Assembly (NCBI RefSeq): GCF_000344135.1
Contig: NZ_BAOP01000026.1
Span: 1-64,000 of the forward strand
Direction of reading: 5' to 3'
Length of the DNA: 64,000 nt
DNA from: Gordonia malaquae NBRC 108250
GTDB taxonomy: Bacteria > Actinomycetota > Actinomycetes > Mycobacteriales > Mycobacteriaceae
The notes below the pieces were generated by a model that did no database searches, was not told where the DNA came from, and saw nothing but the letters and a program-made list of their open reading frames with translations. Numbering within the stretch: position 1 is the first letter of the stretch; each line of letters opens with the position of its first letter. This document shows, one piece after another, positions 33,820 through 42,542 of this stretch. Both the position numbers and the translations under genes were made by a program.

Positions 33820-34589
33820 TGGTCCTCAGTCTCGATCGGCGGCATGGGGAGCGGATCGGCAGCGAACGCGGCGGGATCGCCGTTGCGTGTCACGATGCCG
33901 ACGATTCCGCCCCACACCAGCATCGTCAATTCGTCCACCAACTGCGCAGATGAGCCGTCTCCATGCGCGAGAACATCGTCGACCGCGCGGATGATGGCAC
34001 CGACGATCGCAGCGGCCCACGTCCGAGAACCGGAGGTCAAAGCTCCTCGTGCCGACAATCGAGCCTCAAGCGTCGACGCGACGGCTCCGGTGAAGATTCG
34101 TTCGGTGTGGGCGATCGACAGGCTGCCCGCCGTCCGTCCGGTGGTGAAGAGATACAGGTTGGGGTCCTCGGCGACGGTCTCGACATATGCGCCGATCACC
34201 GCGCGGACCAGGTCGTAGTCGACCAGATCGTCCGTCAGGGCGACAGTCACCTTCGGCAGCAGAGTCGACTCCATGTAGGTGACGGTGACCGCTGCGGCGA
34301 GGTCGTTCTTGTCCGCGAAGTACCGGTACAGCACGGTCTTCGACACTCCGATGTGCGACGCGATCTCGTCCATCCCGGCTTCGGCGCCGAGATCGCGGAG
34401 CGCCTCGATCGTCCCCCACGTGAGCTCGGCGCGCCGCTCCTGCTTGTGTTTCTCCCACCGTTGCTTGCGGCCGTCCGACGTGACAGCCTCGACCGCAGGC
34501 ACCAGTATGCGCTGCTCCAGCTCACGTGTGAGGGTGCGCGCGGCGTTCACGGCCACCGAGGCGGACGACAGCGGATTGAGGTTCGGCAT
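33816..34589 (-). CDS. TetR family transcriptional regulator (Rv0472c-like)
   Basis: A 257-residue TetR protein, longer than usual because of about 50 extra N-terminal residues. HTH: 'GMDEIASHIGVSKTVLYRYF' (residues about 72-91), after the helix 'ELTWGTIEALRDLG'. The C-terminal domain contains 'NLYLFTTGRTAG'. ATG at 34589 is chosen over the adjacent GTG at 34592. It is divergent from the DUF445 gene, the same arrangement as Rv0472c/Rv0473 in M. tuberculosis as I recall. Coupled to PPK2 downstream. Confidence 0.88.
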   Translation of the reverse strand: MPNLNPLSSASVAVNAARTLTRELEQRILVPAVEAVTSDGRKQRWEKHKQERRAELTWGTIEALRDLGAEAGMDEIASHIGVSKTVLYRYFADKNDLAAAVTVTYMESTLLPKVTVALTDDLVDYDLVRAVIGAYVETVAEDPNLYLFTTGRTAGSLSIAHTERIFTGAVASTLEARLSARGALTSGSRTWAAAIVGAIIRAVDDVLAHGDGSSAQLVDELTMLVWGGIVGIVTRNGDPAAFAADPLPMPPIETEDQ

Positions 34590-34629
34590 CACCTGGCAAC
34601 ACTAGTGCGTGTTCGGGAAGACTGGTGGC

Positions 34630-35946
34630 GTGTCGACAACCTTGGGACAGCAGCCACAGCTGCCGAGATCGACGCCCGCAGGTCTAGACGTCGCGGGCGA
34701 CGAACAACGCGCACGTGACCTCCGCAAGATGAAGATCGTCGCGACAGGCATGCTCCTCGGGGCGGCGGCGGTGTACTTCGTGATGCGCTGGATCGAGCAC
34801 CGGGACGGTGCAGACACCGCAGCATGGGTCGGCTTCGTTCGTGCGGCCTCGGAGGCGGGAATGGTCGGCGCCCTCGCCGACTGGTTCGCCGTCACCGCGC
34901 TGTTCCGGCAGCCGCTCGGCATCCCGATCCCGCACACGGCGCTGATCCCCCGCAAGAAGGATCAGATCGGCGACCAGCTCGGCGAGTTCGTCGAGCAGAA
35001 CTTCATGACGCCCGAGGTGATAGTCGATCGTGCGGTCTCCCTCGACCTGCCGCGCCGTGTATCCGGGTGGGTCGCCGACCCCGCGAACGCAGGACGCGTC
35101 AACGACGAAGTGTCGCGTGCGATCAAGCTCGGTTCCGAGATGCTGCGCGATGAAGACGTCGAGAAGTTCATTCAGGCAGTGCTCAAGTGGGCCGCCGAAC
35201 CGCTGTGGGCTCCGCCGCTCGGTCGCATCCTCGAACAACTCGTCGACGAGGATCGGGTGGAGCCGATCGTTCAGATGCTCTGCGACCGCGCCCACGAATG
35301 GGCGCTCGGCAGCAGTGAGCTCATCGACCGCGTCGTCGACCGGGACGGTCCAGCGTGGGTGCCGAACTTCGTGAACAACCTCGTCGGCGACAAGATCTAC
35401 AAGGAACTGACCGAGTTCACCTACAAGGTGAGGGCGGATCCGTCCCACGACGTCCGTCGAGCGATGCACGACTTCGTCAAAGACTTCGCGTACGAGCTGC
35501 AACACGATGAGGCGACGATCGCCAAGTTCGAAGGCATCAAGGCCGAACTCCTCGGGCGCGACGAGGTGAACGGCGCCGCGTCGACGGCCTGGCAGGCGGG
35601 TAAGGACGTCATCGAGCAGATGCTCGACGACCCGTCGTCGACCCTCCGCACATCGATCGTCGACGCAGTGGTCCGGCTCGGCGTCCGGATCCGTGACGAT
35701 CAGCCGCTGCAGGACAAGATGAACACGTGGATCGCGCGGATCGCCCGCCACGTCGCGGAGAACTACTCGACCGAGATCATCTCCGTCATCACCGACACCG
35801 TTCGGGGCTGGGACGCCGAGGAGACCAGTCGCAAGATCGAACTGCAGGTGGGTCGCGATCTCCAGTTCATCCGCATCAACGGCACTGTGGTCGGCTCCCT
35901 CGCAGGTCTCGCGATCTACACGATTTCCGTGCTCGTGTTCGGCTGA
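34630..35946 (+). CDS. DUF445 family membrane-anchored protein (Rv0473-like)
   Basis: A 438-residue protein. One TM segment near the start ('IVATGMLLGAAAVYFVM', residues about 36-52), a conserved 'GMVGALADWFAVTALFRQPL' motif (about 79-98) followed by 'IPIPHTALIPRKKDQIG', a long helical soluble region, and a C-terminal hydrophobic anchor. DUF445 proteins are envelope-associated and of unknown function. GTG at 34630 has GGGAAG 9 nt upstream; a GTG at 34609 would add seven residues. It is followed by the XRE gene as in mycobacteria. Confidence 0.85.
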   Translation: MSTTLGQQPQLPRSTPAGLDVAGDEQRARDLRKMKIVATGMLLGAAAVYFVMRWIEHRDGADTAAWVGFVRAASEAGMVGALADWFAVTALFRQPLGIPIPHTALIPRKKDQIGDQLGEFVEQNFMTPEVIVDRAVSLDLPRRVSGWVADPANAGRVNDEVSRAIKLGSEMLRDEDVEKFIQAVLKWAAEPLWAPPLGRILEQLVDEDRVEPIVQMLCDRAHEWALGSSELIDRVVDRDGPAWVPNFVNNLVGDKIYKELTEFTYKVRADPSHDVRRAMHDFVKDFAYELQHDEATIAKFEGIKAELLGRDEVNGAASTAWQAGKDVIEQMLDDPSSTLRTSIVDAVVRLGVRIRDDQPLQDKMNTWIARIARHVAENYSTEIISVITDTVRGWDAEETSRKIELQVGRDLQFIRINGTVVGSLAGLAIYTISVLVFG

Positions 35947-36036
35947 CCTCTCGCAGTCGAGGGGACGGCCGGTGCTTGCACTTGTTAGCACTCGTTCGGC
36001 ACACTGGACTTCTAGAGAGAAGCAGGTTGATCGAAC

Positions 36037-36489
36037 GTGAGCAGTCACAGTAAGAAGTCCGATGCCGAGCAGTGCGACGACGCGAGCACCGCGGACGCGG
36101 TTGCGGCGGCAGCGCAGGACATAGGCGCATTCATCCGCACGCAGCGGCTCTCGGCGCAGGTGTCTCTTCGCCAGCTCGCCGAACGGGCCGGGGTGAGCAA
36201 TCCCTACCTGTCGCAGATCGAACGGGGACTCCGGAAGCCGTCGGCGGACGTCCTCGCGCAGATCGCCAAGGGCCTGCGCGTCTCGGCGGAGGTCTTGTAC
36301 GTCCGCGCCGGGATCCTCGAGGAGCGTCCGGCCAGTCCGGTCCGCGACGCGCTGCTCGTCGACGACTCGATCAGCGAACGCCAGAAGCAGATGCTCCTCG
36401 AGATCTACGACTCGTTCCGACGTGAGAACGCGCAGACAGAGGACGGCGCAGACGACGCGGCGTCCAACGTTGACAACGCTCGTGGGTAA
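36037..36489 (+). CDS. XRE-family helix-turn-helix regulator (Rv0474-like)
   Basis: A 150-residue regulator with a Cro/C1 HTH: 'SLRQLAERAGVSNPYLSQIE' and 'RGLRKPSADVLAQIAKGLRV' (residues about 44-83). Acidic, Asp/Ala-rich tails flank it. In M. tuberculosis the equivalent gene directly precedes hbhA; here hbhA is 3.3 kb away, but both upstream regions contain G(C/T)TAGCA elements, a hint that this protein might regulate itself and hbhA. GTG at 36037. The DUF2516 gene begins 9 bp after its stop. Confidence 0.88.
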   Translation: MSSHSKKSDAEQCDDASTADAVAAAAQDIGAFIRTQRLSAQVSLRQLAERAGVSNPYLSQIERGLRKPSADVLAQIAKGLRVSAEVLYVRAGILEERPASPVRDALLVDDSISERQKQMLLEIYDSFRRENAQTEDGADDAASNVDNARG

Positions 36490-36498
36490 GGTGGCCTG

Positions 36499-36825
36499 GT
36501 GACTGTTCAAGACGTGGTACTCAACGCCCGGTTGTACCTGGTGCTTGCGCTCGGTGTCATCGCCGGAGTGTCGGCGCTGGCGGCGCTCGTGCATGCGGTG
36601 AGCACACGGGCCGACGCGTTCACCGCGGTGGACGCGCAGTCGAAGACGTTCTGGGTCGCGCTCCTCGCCGGCTCCAACGTGCTGATCTGGCTGTTCGTGA
36701 TCGGCGGACTCGGGATGATGGTGCTGTTCCTGGTGGGCGTGGTCGCGTCGATGGTGTACATCGTCGACGTCCGTGTCCGCGTCGATGAGATCCTGAACCG
36801 CAACTGGTTCCGGAAGCTCGGATGA
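36499..36825 (+). CDS. DUF2516 family small membrane protein (Rv0476-like)
   Basis: A 108-residue protein with three hydrophobic segments: 'LYLVLALGVIAGVSALAALV', 'FWVALLAGSNVLIWLFVI', and 'GMMVLFLVGVVASMVYIV'. It ends with a basic cytoplasmic tail ('RVRVDEILNRNWFRKLG'). The function is unknown; it follows hbhA in mycobacteria and the XRE gene here. GTG at 36499. Confidence 0.83.
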   Translation: MTVQDVVLNARLYLVLALGVIAGVSALAALVHAVSTRADAFTAVDAQSKTFWVALLAGSNVLIWLFVIGGLGMMVLFLVGVVASMVYIVDVRVRVDEILNRNWFRKLG

Positions 36826-36844
36826 CGCTCGTCAGGGCCGACGC

Positions 36845-37591
36845 ATGACCGAATACCGCATCAACGACCTCGCCCAGGTGTCGGGCGTCAGTGTCCGCAA
36901 CATCCGCGTCTACCAGGACCGCGGATTGTTGCCCGCACCCACCATCCGCGGCCGCACCGGATGGTACTCCGACGAGCACCTCGTCCGGCTCAACCTGATC
37001 TCCCGCATGCTCGAGCGCGGCTACACGTTCGCCACGATCAGCGAGCTTCTGCACGCGGCGCATTACGGCATGAAGGTGGAGCACGTACTGCGCGCGTCGC
37101 CGAAGACCAACCGGTTGATGAGCATCAAACGGGCCGCCACCATCACCATCACGGAGCTGCGGAAGTCGCTCGGAGCGTCGGATCGGGCGATCGGTATCAG
37201 TCAGAAGCTCGGGCTCCTCACGAAAGACGGCGCGCACTACGCGGTGCGCAACCCAGAAGTACTCGGTAGTGCTGAAGCCCTGGTCAAAGCGGGTATTGAC
37301 ATCGACGTGCTGCTCGACATGTGGGTGCGAGTGGAGCAGGATCTGGCCGACGTCGCGCACAGCTTCGTCTCGTTGATCACTGACAAGTACTTCGACGAGA
37401 ATCTGCCGGAGCTGGGAGACCAGACATTCACGCGGATCGCTGAACTCATCCAGACTGTGCGTCCCATGGCGCACGAGATCGTCGAGTCGGCGTTCTCGAA
37501 AGCACTTGACGACGAGATCTCCCGCGCAGTCGGCGAGGCGAGCTCGATCTTCGACAAGTCGAAAGGCCCCGCGGCGTCGTCGGGTGACTGA
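36845..37591 (+). CDS. MerR family transcriptional regulator
   Basis: A 248-residue regulator. N-terminal MerR DNA-binding domain: 'YRINDLAQVSGVSVRNIRVY', 'QDRGLLPAPTIRGRTGWY', and the second HTH 'HLVRLNLISRMLERGYTFAT' (residues about 4-63). The large C-terminal half is helical with no recognised ligand motif or metal-binding cysteines. ATG at 36845. It is co-oriented with and 24 bp upstream of the alpha/beta hydrolase gene, which it may control. Effector unknown. Confidence 0.87.
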   Translation: MTEYRINDLAQVSGVSVRNIRVYQDRGLLPAPTIRGRTGWYSDEHLVRLNLISRMLERGYTFATISELLHAAHYGMKVEHVLRASPKTNRLMSIKRAATITITELRKSLGASDRAIGISQKLGLLTKDGAHYAVRNPEVLGSAEALVKAGIDIDVLLDMWVRVEQDLADVAHSFVSLITDKYFDENLPELGDQTFTRIAELIQTVRPMAHEIVESAFSKALDDEISRAVGEASSIFDKSKGPAASSGD

Positions 37592-37615
37592 CGCCGTGCA
37601 CTGAGAGGAACACTC

Positions 37616-38689
37616 ATGGTTGACGTGAACTGGCGTGGTCTAGGCAAGGGCGCGCTGATCGGCGCGGGAGTAGTCGGAGGTGTCATCGCCGCCGAACTGG
37701 GGACTGTCGGAGCGCTCATTCTGCGCGAGGCGTTCAAGTACCCGACCCCCGTCCAGGACGGTCCGGACCCGCGGGTCGAGCCGCCGGCAAAGGCGCCCCG
37801 CTCGTCCGTCGTGGGAACGCCGGACGGTGCACTGCTCCACGTCGCGACACTCGGCGACGTCGACGCCGCAGACGAGGTGATCGTCCTCATTCACGGATGG
37901 ACGTGCAACACCGGATTCTGGAATCCGCAGTTCCATCACTTCGCGGACAGCCGCGCAGTCATCGCGTATGACCATCGAGGGCACGGACTGTCCGAGCTGG
38001 GCTCGGTCCGGCCGTCCGTCGAACTCCTCGGTCAGGACCTGCAGACCGTCCTGGAGGAGATGGTCCCAGAGGGCAAACGAGCCGTGCTGGTCGGGCATTC
38101 CATGGGCGGGATGACGATCATGTCGTGGGCAGCGCAGTTCGGTTCGGGGATGGAGGAGAAGATCTCGGCCATCGTCCTGACGTCGACGGCTGCGAAGGAC
38201 GTCGTTCAGCGTCAGCAGCTCGTTCCCGAACTTCCGCGTTTCCTCCGTCCGGCCGAACCGGTGGTGGAGCGTGCGTTCGTCTCTCTGCCGCTTCCTCTTG
38301 CGAGCAACGACTTGAGCGCCAGGATCGCGCACTACGTCGCTCTCGGCCCGGTCGCGCGGCAGGCGCATGTCGACTTCACCGACAAGCAACTCGCCGCGTG
38401 TTCGCCGTCGGCGCGCGGCGCATGGGGAACGGCCATGTACAGCCTCGACGTGACCGCGGGCCTCGAACGGATCTCCGTTCCGACCGCTGTTGTCGTCGGC
38501 GCGAAGGATCGCTTGACGAAGGTGGAGCATTCACGGGAGATGGCCGACGTGCTCCGAGCCAACGGGGTGCTGCACTCGTACACGGAGTTCCCGGGCGCGG
38601 GTCACATGGTGCCGTTCGAGCGCGCCGACGCGTTCAACGCAGTGCTCGACACCGTCCTCGGCGATGTCAGCGAGGCAGTGAACAGCTGA
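37616..38689 (+). CDS. Alpha/beta hydrolase
   Basis: A 357-residue hydrolase. A hydrophobic N-terminal segment (residues about 9-37) may anchor it to the membrane. Core features: oxyanion region 'VIVLIHGWTCNTGFW' near residue 87, nucleophile elbow 'LVGHSMGGMT' (about 160-169), catalytic acid in 'VVGAKDRLT' and His in 'FPGAGHMVPFE' (about 327-337). ATG at 37616 has AGAGGAA upstream. The substrate is unknown (lipid or small ester likely). Its last 23 bp overlap the convergent murB gene. Confidence 0.88.
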   Translation: MVDVNWRGLGKGALIGAGVVGGVIAAELGTVGALILREAFKYPTPVQDGPDPRVEPPAKAPRSSVVGTPDGALLHVATLGDVDAADEVIVLIHGWTCNTGFWNPQFHHFADSRAVIAYDHRGHGLSELGSVRPSVELLGQDLQTVLEEMVPEGKRAVLVGHSMGGMTIMSWAAQFGSGMEEKISAIVLTSTAAKDVVQRQQLVPELPRFLRPAEPVVERAFVSLPLPLASNDLSARIAHYVALGPVARQAHVDFTDKQLAACSPSARGAWGTAMYSLDVTAGLERISVPTAVVVGAKDRLTKVEHSREMADVLRANGVLHSYTEFPGAGHMVPFERADAFNAVLDTVLGDVSEAVNS

Positions 38690-39731
38690 CGAACACGGGC
38701 TCGGGGTGCAGGACGACGCCGAACGCGTCGCGCACCCCGTCCCGCACGTCGGCGGCCAACGTCACCAGGTCGGCGGTGGTCGCGGCACCACGATTCGTCA
38801 ACGCCAGAGTGTGCTTGGTGGACAGTCGCGCGGGAGCGTCCTCGGCGGGGTAGCCGCGAGTGAAGCCTGCCCGTTCGATGAGCCAGCCCGCCGACAGTTT
38901 CGATCCGCCGTCGGACGGAAAGCAGGGGATCTTCACATCGTCGCCGACCTTCGCGACGATCGCCGCCATCACCTCGTCGATCCGGTCGTCGCCGACCACC
39001 GGGTTGGTGAAGAACGATCCCGCACTCCACGTGTCGTGGTCGTCGGCGTCGAGCACCATGCCCTTGCCCGCCCGCAGGCCGAGCACCACATCTCTCACCT
39101 GGGCGGCGGGAGCCGACGAGCCTTCGTCCACGCCGAGACGCTGAGCCAACTCTCGGTAGGCGATCGGCTGCGAGACTCCGCCCGGATTGAGCCGGAAGCT
39201 GACCGTGAGGACCACGTGTGTGTCGGTGCCCTTGAGCTTCGACGTCCGGTATGCCAACTCGAGGGCCGACGGTGCGACCCACTCGGCTCGGCCGGTGGCC
39301 CGGTCGAGCAGTTCGACGCCGCGCAGCAGGTCGCCGACCTCTACCCCGTACGCGCCGACGTTCTGCACCGGCGTGGTGCCTGCGGCGCCGGGGATGCCGG
39401 AGAGGCATTCGAGTCCACCGAAGCCTGCGTCGACGGTCGCGGCGACCAGCGTGTCCCAGTCGGTTCCGGCAGCGGCGGTGACGAACGGTCCGTCGTCGTC
39501 CGAGTCGAAGGTGATGCCGGTGCTGCGGACGATGACCGCGGTGCCCGCGAAGCCGTCGTCGCCGATCACCAGGTTCGATCCACCACCGATCAACAGGACC
39601 GGTTCGTCGGCCCGGTCGAGTCGGGTCACCGTCGCCACGAGCGACGCCGTGTCCGTGCACTCGACGACGGCTCGCGCGGGTCCGCCGAGACGCAGCGTGG
39701 TGTACGCGGACAGGAGCTGTGCGTGGGTCAT
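38667..39731 (-). CDS. murB: UDP-N-acetylenolpyruvoylglucosamine reductase
   Basis: A 354-residue FAD enzyme that reduces UDP-GlcNAc-enolpyruvate to UDP-MurNAc in peptidoglycan synthesis. Motifs: 'LGGPARAVVEC' near the start, FAD-binding 'LLIGGGSNLVIGDDGF' (about 47-62), 'GLECLSGIPGAAGTTPVQNV' near residue 108, 'SAGSFFTNPVV' with the catalytic Ser (about 240), and C-terminal 'LHPEPVFV'. The ATG at 39731 lies 7 nt from a TACCGT -10 box on the minus strand. Only 24 bp separate it from the divergent DUF2505 gene. Confidence 0.95.
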   Translation of the reverse strand: MTHAQLLSAYTTLRLGGPARAVVECTDTASLVATVTRLDRADEPVLLIGGGSNLVIGDDGFAGTAVIVRSTGITFDSDDDGPFVTAAAGTDWDTLVAATVDAGFGGLECLSGIPGAAGTTPVQNVGAYGVEVGDLLRGVELLDRATGRAEWVAPSALELAYRTSKLKGTDTHVVLTVSFRLNPGGVSQPIAYRELAQRLGVDEGSSAPAAQVRDVVLGLRAGKGMVLDADDHDTWSAGSFFTNPVVGDDRIDEVMAAIVAKVGDDVKIPCFPSDGGSKLSAGWLIERAGFTRGYPAEDAPARLSTKHTLALTNRGAATTADLVTLAADVRDGVRDAFGVVLHPEPVFVSCSLPR

Positions 39732-39755
39732 GCGGGTAACGGTAACCTCTCCTTC
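39732..39755. promoter_or_regulatory. Overlapping divergent leaderless promoters
   Basis: In this 24-bp gap, the minus-strand -10 TACCGT occupies 39739-39744, 7 nt before the murB ATG. The plus-strand -10 TAACCT occupies 39743-39748, 7 nt before the ATG at 39756. The hexamers overlap by 2 bp on opposite strands. Confidence 0.65.
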
Positions 39756-40244
39756 ATGGCGAGCAACTTCGAGCATTCGGTGTCGTACCCGTTCTCTGTG
39801 GCAGAGCTGTGGTCTCTGCTCAGCAGTGAGCAGTACTGGCGTGATCTGCTGAAGGCGACCAACGCCGATCACGGTGTCCTCGAATCGTTCACCGTCGACG
39901 GCGACTCGGTGACCGTCGTGACCAAGCAGGGCATCGCCGCGGCGAACCTGCCGAAGGCCGTCACCGCGGTGCGCCCGGGCGATCTGGAGATCCCTCGCAC
40001 CTGCGTGTTCACCCGAAACGGCGACACGATCACGGGCCGGATGGACGCATCGGTGACGGGTGCTCCGGCCAAGATCTTCGGTGACATCACGATCGCGGGC
40101 GATCAGGCTGTGGCGAAGTACGCCGGCAGCATCGACGTTCCGATCCCGTTTGTCGGCGGAAAGATCGAACGCGCCGTCGCCGAGCAGGTCGTCATCCTTC
40201 TGGACGCGGAGCGCGACGCAACGCTCGATTTCCAGCAGAGTTAA
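39756..40244 (+). CDS. DUF2505 family protein (Rv0481c-like), copy A
   Basis: A 162-residue protein with a START/SRPBCC-like fold predicted for DUF2505. The N-terminus 'FEHSVSYPFSVAELWSLLSS' resembles polyketide-cyclase-like proteins, and the C-terminal helix is 'GGKIERAVAEQVVILLDAER'. Function unknown, perhaps lipid binding. A similar gene follows at 40267, so the two are tandem paralogues. Likely leaderless (see 39732-39755). Confidence 0.82.
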   Translation: MASNFEHSVSYPFSVAELWSLLSSEQYWRDLLKATNADHGVLESFTVDGDSVTVVTKQGIAAANLPKAVTAVRPGDLEIPRTCVFTRNGDTITGRMDASVTGAPAKIFGDITIAGDQAVAKYAGSIDVPIPFVGGKIERAVAEQVVILLDAERDATLDFQQS

Positions 40245-40266
40245 TTTCCCAGTTACCCTGGGGTCC

Positions 40267-40779
40267 ATGGCACGACGGCTCAGTTACTCCGCCCGCTACG
40301 AGCACCCGGCGGAGAAGATCTACCAGGCGCAGATGCAGCGGGAGTACTGGGACGCGCTGATGGTGCAGTTCCGGGAACTGACGCCCATCTCGAACGTCGA
40401 AGAGTTCGAGTCCGGTGACGACGGCATGCGAGTGGTCCTCAAGCAGACGATCACACGCGACATGCTCCCGCCGGTCGCTCAGACCGTGATGAAGAAGGAC
40501 ATGGTCATCACGCGGGTGGAGACGCTCGGCGCGTTCGTCGCCGACAAGACGCCCGGCACCTATACTGCGTCGATCCCCGCCGGTCCGGGCTCGTTGAACG
40601 GCGAGCAGGTGCTGTTTCCGACGGAGACCGGCTGCACCGTCCGCAAGACGACCGAGGTGAAGGTCTTCCTTCCGTTCATCAACGGCAAACTCGAACAGCT
40701 GATGCTGATCAACCTGGTGGACCTGTTCCGCGGTGAGGCCGAGTTCACGGCCGAATGGGTGAGCAAGAACCTCGCATGA
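40267..40779 (+). CDS. DUF2505 family protein, copy B
   Basis: A 170-residue paralogue of copy A: 'SARYEHPAEKIYQAQMQREY' at the start, a beta-rich middle and C-terminal helix 'NGKLEQLMLINLVDLFRGEA'. TACCCT at 40254-40259 lies 7 nt upstream of the ATG, suggesting its own leaderless promoter despite the short gap. Its stop overlaps the ATG of the methyltransferase gene (ATGA). Function unknown. Confidence 0.83.
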   Translation: MARRLSYSARYEHPAEKIYQAQMQREYWDALMVQFRELTPISNVEEFESGDDGMRVVLKQTITRDMLPPVAQTVMKKDMVITRVETLGAFVADKTPGTYTASIPAGPGSLNGEQVLFPTETGCTVRKTTEVKVFLPFINGKLEQLMLINLVDLFRGEAEFTAEWVSKNLA

Positions 40780-41561
40780 CCCGATCCGGACGGGCGGGCC
40801 GACCGCTCGGACGGATCACCCGTGGCACCACCAACATCAACCGACTGCGCCGCGTCGACCGCGCGATGGCGGGCGACCGTCGGGTGCGGGCAGCACTGGA
40901 CGTGCCGCAGCCGCTCGCCGTCGACCTCGGGTACGGCGGACGCCCGGACACCGCCGTCGAGATGGCTCACCGCCTCCGTGCCGTCGTCCCAGGACTGAGC
41001 CTGGTCGGTCTCGAGATCGATCCGGACCGGATCGTGGAACCTCGTGACGGTGTCCGCTTTGCGCTCGGCGGGTTTGAACTCGCCGGACTGAGACCCAATC
41101 TGGTCCGCGCCTTCAACGTCCTCCGGCAGTACGACGAGGCCGAAGTCGACGAGGCGTGGGCGCAGATGCGATCGGCGCTCGCGCCGGGCGGGCTGATCGT
41201 CGAGGGCACGTGCGATGAGATCGGGCGTAGACACTGCTGGGTGCTGCTCGACGCCGACGGGCCCGTCGAACTGACTCTGTGCTGGTCGCCGACCCACTCG
41301 GATCGGCCATCTGATCTTGCGCCGCGACTGCCGAAGGCGCTGATTCACCGCAACGTGCCGGGCGAACTCGTCCACGACCTGCTCGTCGCCGCCGACCGAG
41401 CGTGGGATCGAGCGGCCGGACAGGCAGCTTTCGGGCCACGTGACCGGTGGAGGGTGGCGCTGGGAATGCTCGCCGACGACGGAGTGCCGGTCGTCGTCCC
41501 GCGTGGTCGGCGGGTGGACAACATGCTCACCGTGCCCTGGTCGGCGGTTCACCCGTCCTGA
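40776..41561 (+). CDS. Class I SAM-dependent methyltransferase-like protein
   Basis: A 261-residue protein. 'LAVDLGYGGRPDTAVEMAHR' (residues about 46-65) fits methyltransferase motif I in a divergent form, followed by 'LVGLEIDPDRI' and 'AWAQMRSALAPGGLIVEGTC'. The rest contains no clear substrate-binding motif. The start is fixed by the ATGA overlap with copy B of DUF2505. As an actinobacterial conserved neighbour of murB-type loci it may act in envelope biology, but this is only context. Confidence 0.78.
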   Translation: MTRSGRAGRPLGRITRGTTNINRLRRVDRAMAGDRRVRAALDVPQPLAVDLGYGGRPDTAVEMAHRLRAVVPGLSLVGLEIDPDRIVEPRDGVRFALGGFELAGLRPNLVRAFNVLRQYDEAEVDEAWAQMRSALAPGGLIVEGTCDEIGRRHCWVLLDADGPVELTLCWSPTHSDRPSDLAPRLPKALIHRNVPGELVHDLLVAADRAWDRAAGQAAFGPRDRWRVALGMLADDGVPVVVPRGRRVDNMLTVPWSAVHPS

Positions 41562-41625
41562 CACTAGGGTGATCTGAACGGACGATGCTCTCAGCACAGG
41601 CATTCGACGCGACTACCATGAGCGC

Positions 41626-42513
41626 ATGTCGACGCCAGGATCGCCCGATGGGCAGCAGCCAGGGGTGAATCATTTCGCGGAGACGGTGCAGCGTGACATC
41701 GGGTCGGACCGCGTATCGCTCGACAAGGGATCAACCGAGCAGTTCGCCAACCCCGGTCTCCCGCAGGACCAGGACGCCTACGGCTACCCCGCTTCCCAGC
41801 TCGAACCCCAATACCCCGGCCCCCAGTACCCCGGCCCCCAGTACCCCGGCCCCCAGTACCCCGGCGCGCAGTATCCCGCGGGCCAGTATCCTTCCGGCCA
41901 GTATCCGATGACCGGGTATCCGCAGCCCTACGGTCGGTCCGGGCAGTCTGCCGCGCGCGGCGTGATCCTGGGTTTGGCGATCGCCTGTGTCATCGCGTTG
42001 GTGATCGGGTGCGTCGTGGTCTGGAAGAAGGTGTCGGACTCGTCGGACTCGACGGTCGAGACGACCACGGCGCAGGTCGGGAATCCACAACCGGGCCCGA
42101 CGACCACCACGACGGTTGTCGATCCGGAGGCGAAGGCTGCGCGCGACCTGGCCTCGTCCTCGGCGTCGGACACCACGTACATGCGGTCGAACTCCGACAA
42201 CCGGTGGGCCGCGCAGGTGAGTGCAAAATGGCCGGGCCTGTACGCCGAAGGACGGACTTGGGACAACGCCTCGATCTACAGCGAGTACCTTTCAATGAAG
42301 CAGCGATATCCGAACGTACGGCTGCTCCGCTCAGCTGATTGGCCCGTCTTCACCGAGAAGCACTGGTGGGTCATCGTCTCAGCGCAGCAGTTCTCGACAC
42401 CGTCCTCAGCGTTGTCGTGGTGCGTGAGTCAATCGCTCGACAAGGATCACTGTTTCGCCAAGTTCATCAGTTCGACAAGCGGCCCGGACGGTTCCACGCT
42501 GTACCAACGCTGA
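41626..42513 (+). CDS. Membrane protein with Pro/Tyr/Gln-rich repeats, function unknown
   Basis: A 295-residue protein. The N-terminal cytoplasmic region contains perfect 'PQYPG' pentapeptides (four in a row, then degenerate QYP repeats to about residue 98), a TM helix 'GVILGLAIACVIALVIGCVVVW' split here as residues about 112-133, a Thr-rich extracytoplasmic linker ('PGPTTTTTVVDPEAKAA') and a C-terminal domain with two Cys ('SWCVSQSLDKDHCFAKF') likely disulfide-bonded outside the cell. Such layouts occur in actinobacterial septal or envelope proteins. No family recognised. Confidence 0.8.
   Translation: MSTPGSPDGQQPGVNHFAETVQRDIGSDRVSLDKGSTEQFANPGLPQDQDAYGYPASQLEPQYPGPQYPGPQYPGPQYPGAQYPAGQYPSGQYPMTGYPQPYGRSGQSAARGVILGLAIACVIALVIGCVVVWKKVSDSSDSTVETTTAQVGNPQPGPTTTTTVVDPEAKAARDLASSSASDTTYMRSNSDNRWAAQVSAKWPGLYAEGRTWDNASIYSEYLSMKQRYPNVRLLRSADWPVFTEKHWWVIVSAQQFSTPSSALSWCVSQSLDKDHCFAKFISSTSGPDGSTLYQR
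41806..41865 (+). repeat. In-frame 15-bp tandem repeat (PQYPG)
   Basis: Four units of CCCCARTACCCCGGC in tandem (41806-41865), the last three identical, followed by degenerate copies to about 41910. Being a multiple of three, copy-number change would lengthen or shorten the proline-rich tail without a frameshift. Confidence 0.85.
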
Positions 42514-42542
42514 TCGTCGAGCACAACAGCGAGGAGTACCGC

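Noticed and set aside
41806..41910. Possible CRISPR-like direct repeats
   Set aside because: They are contiguous 15-bp coding repeats (PQYPG) without spacers.
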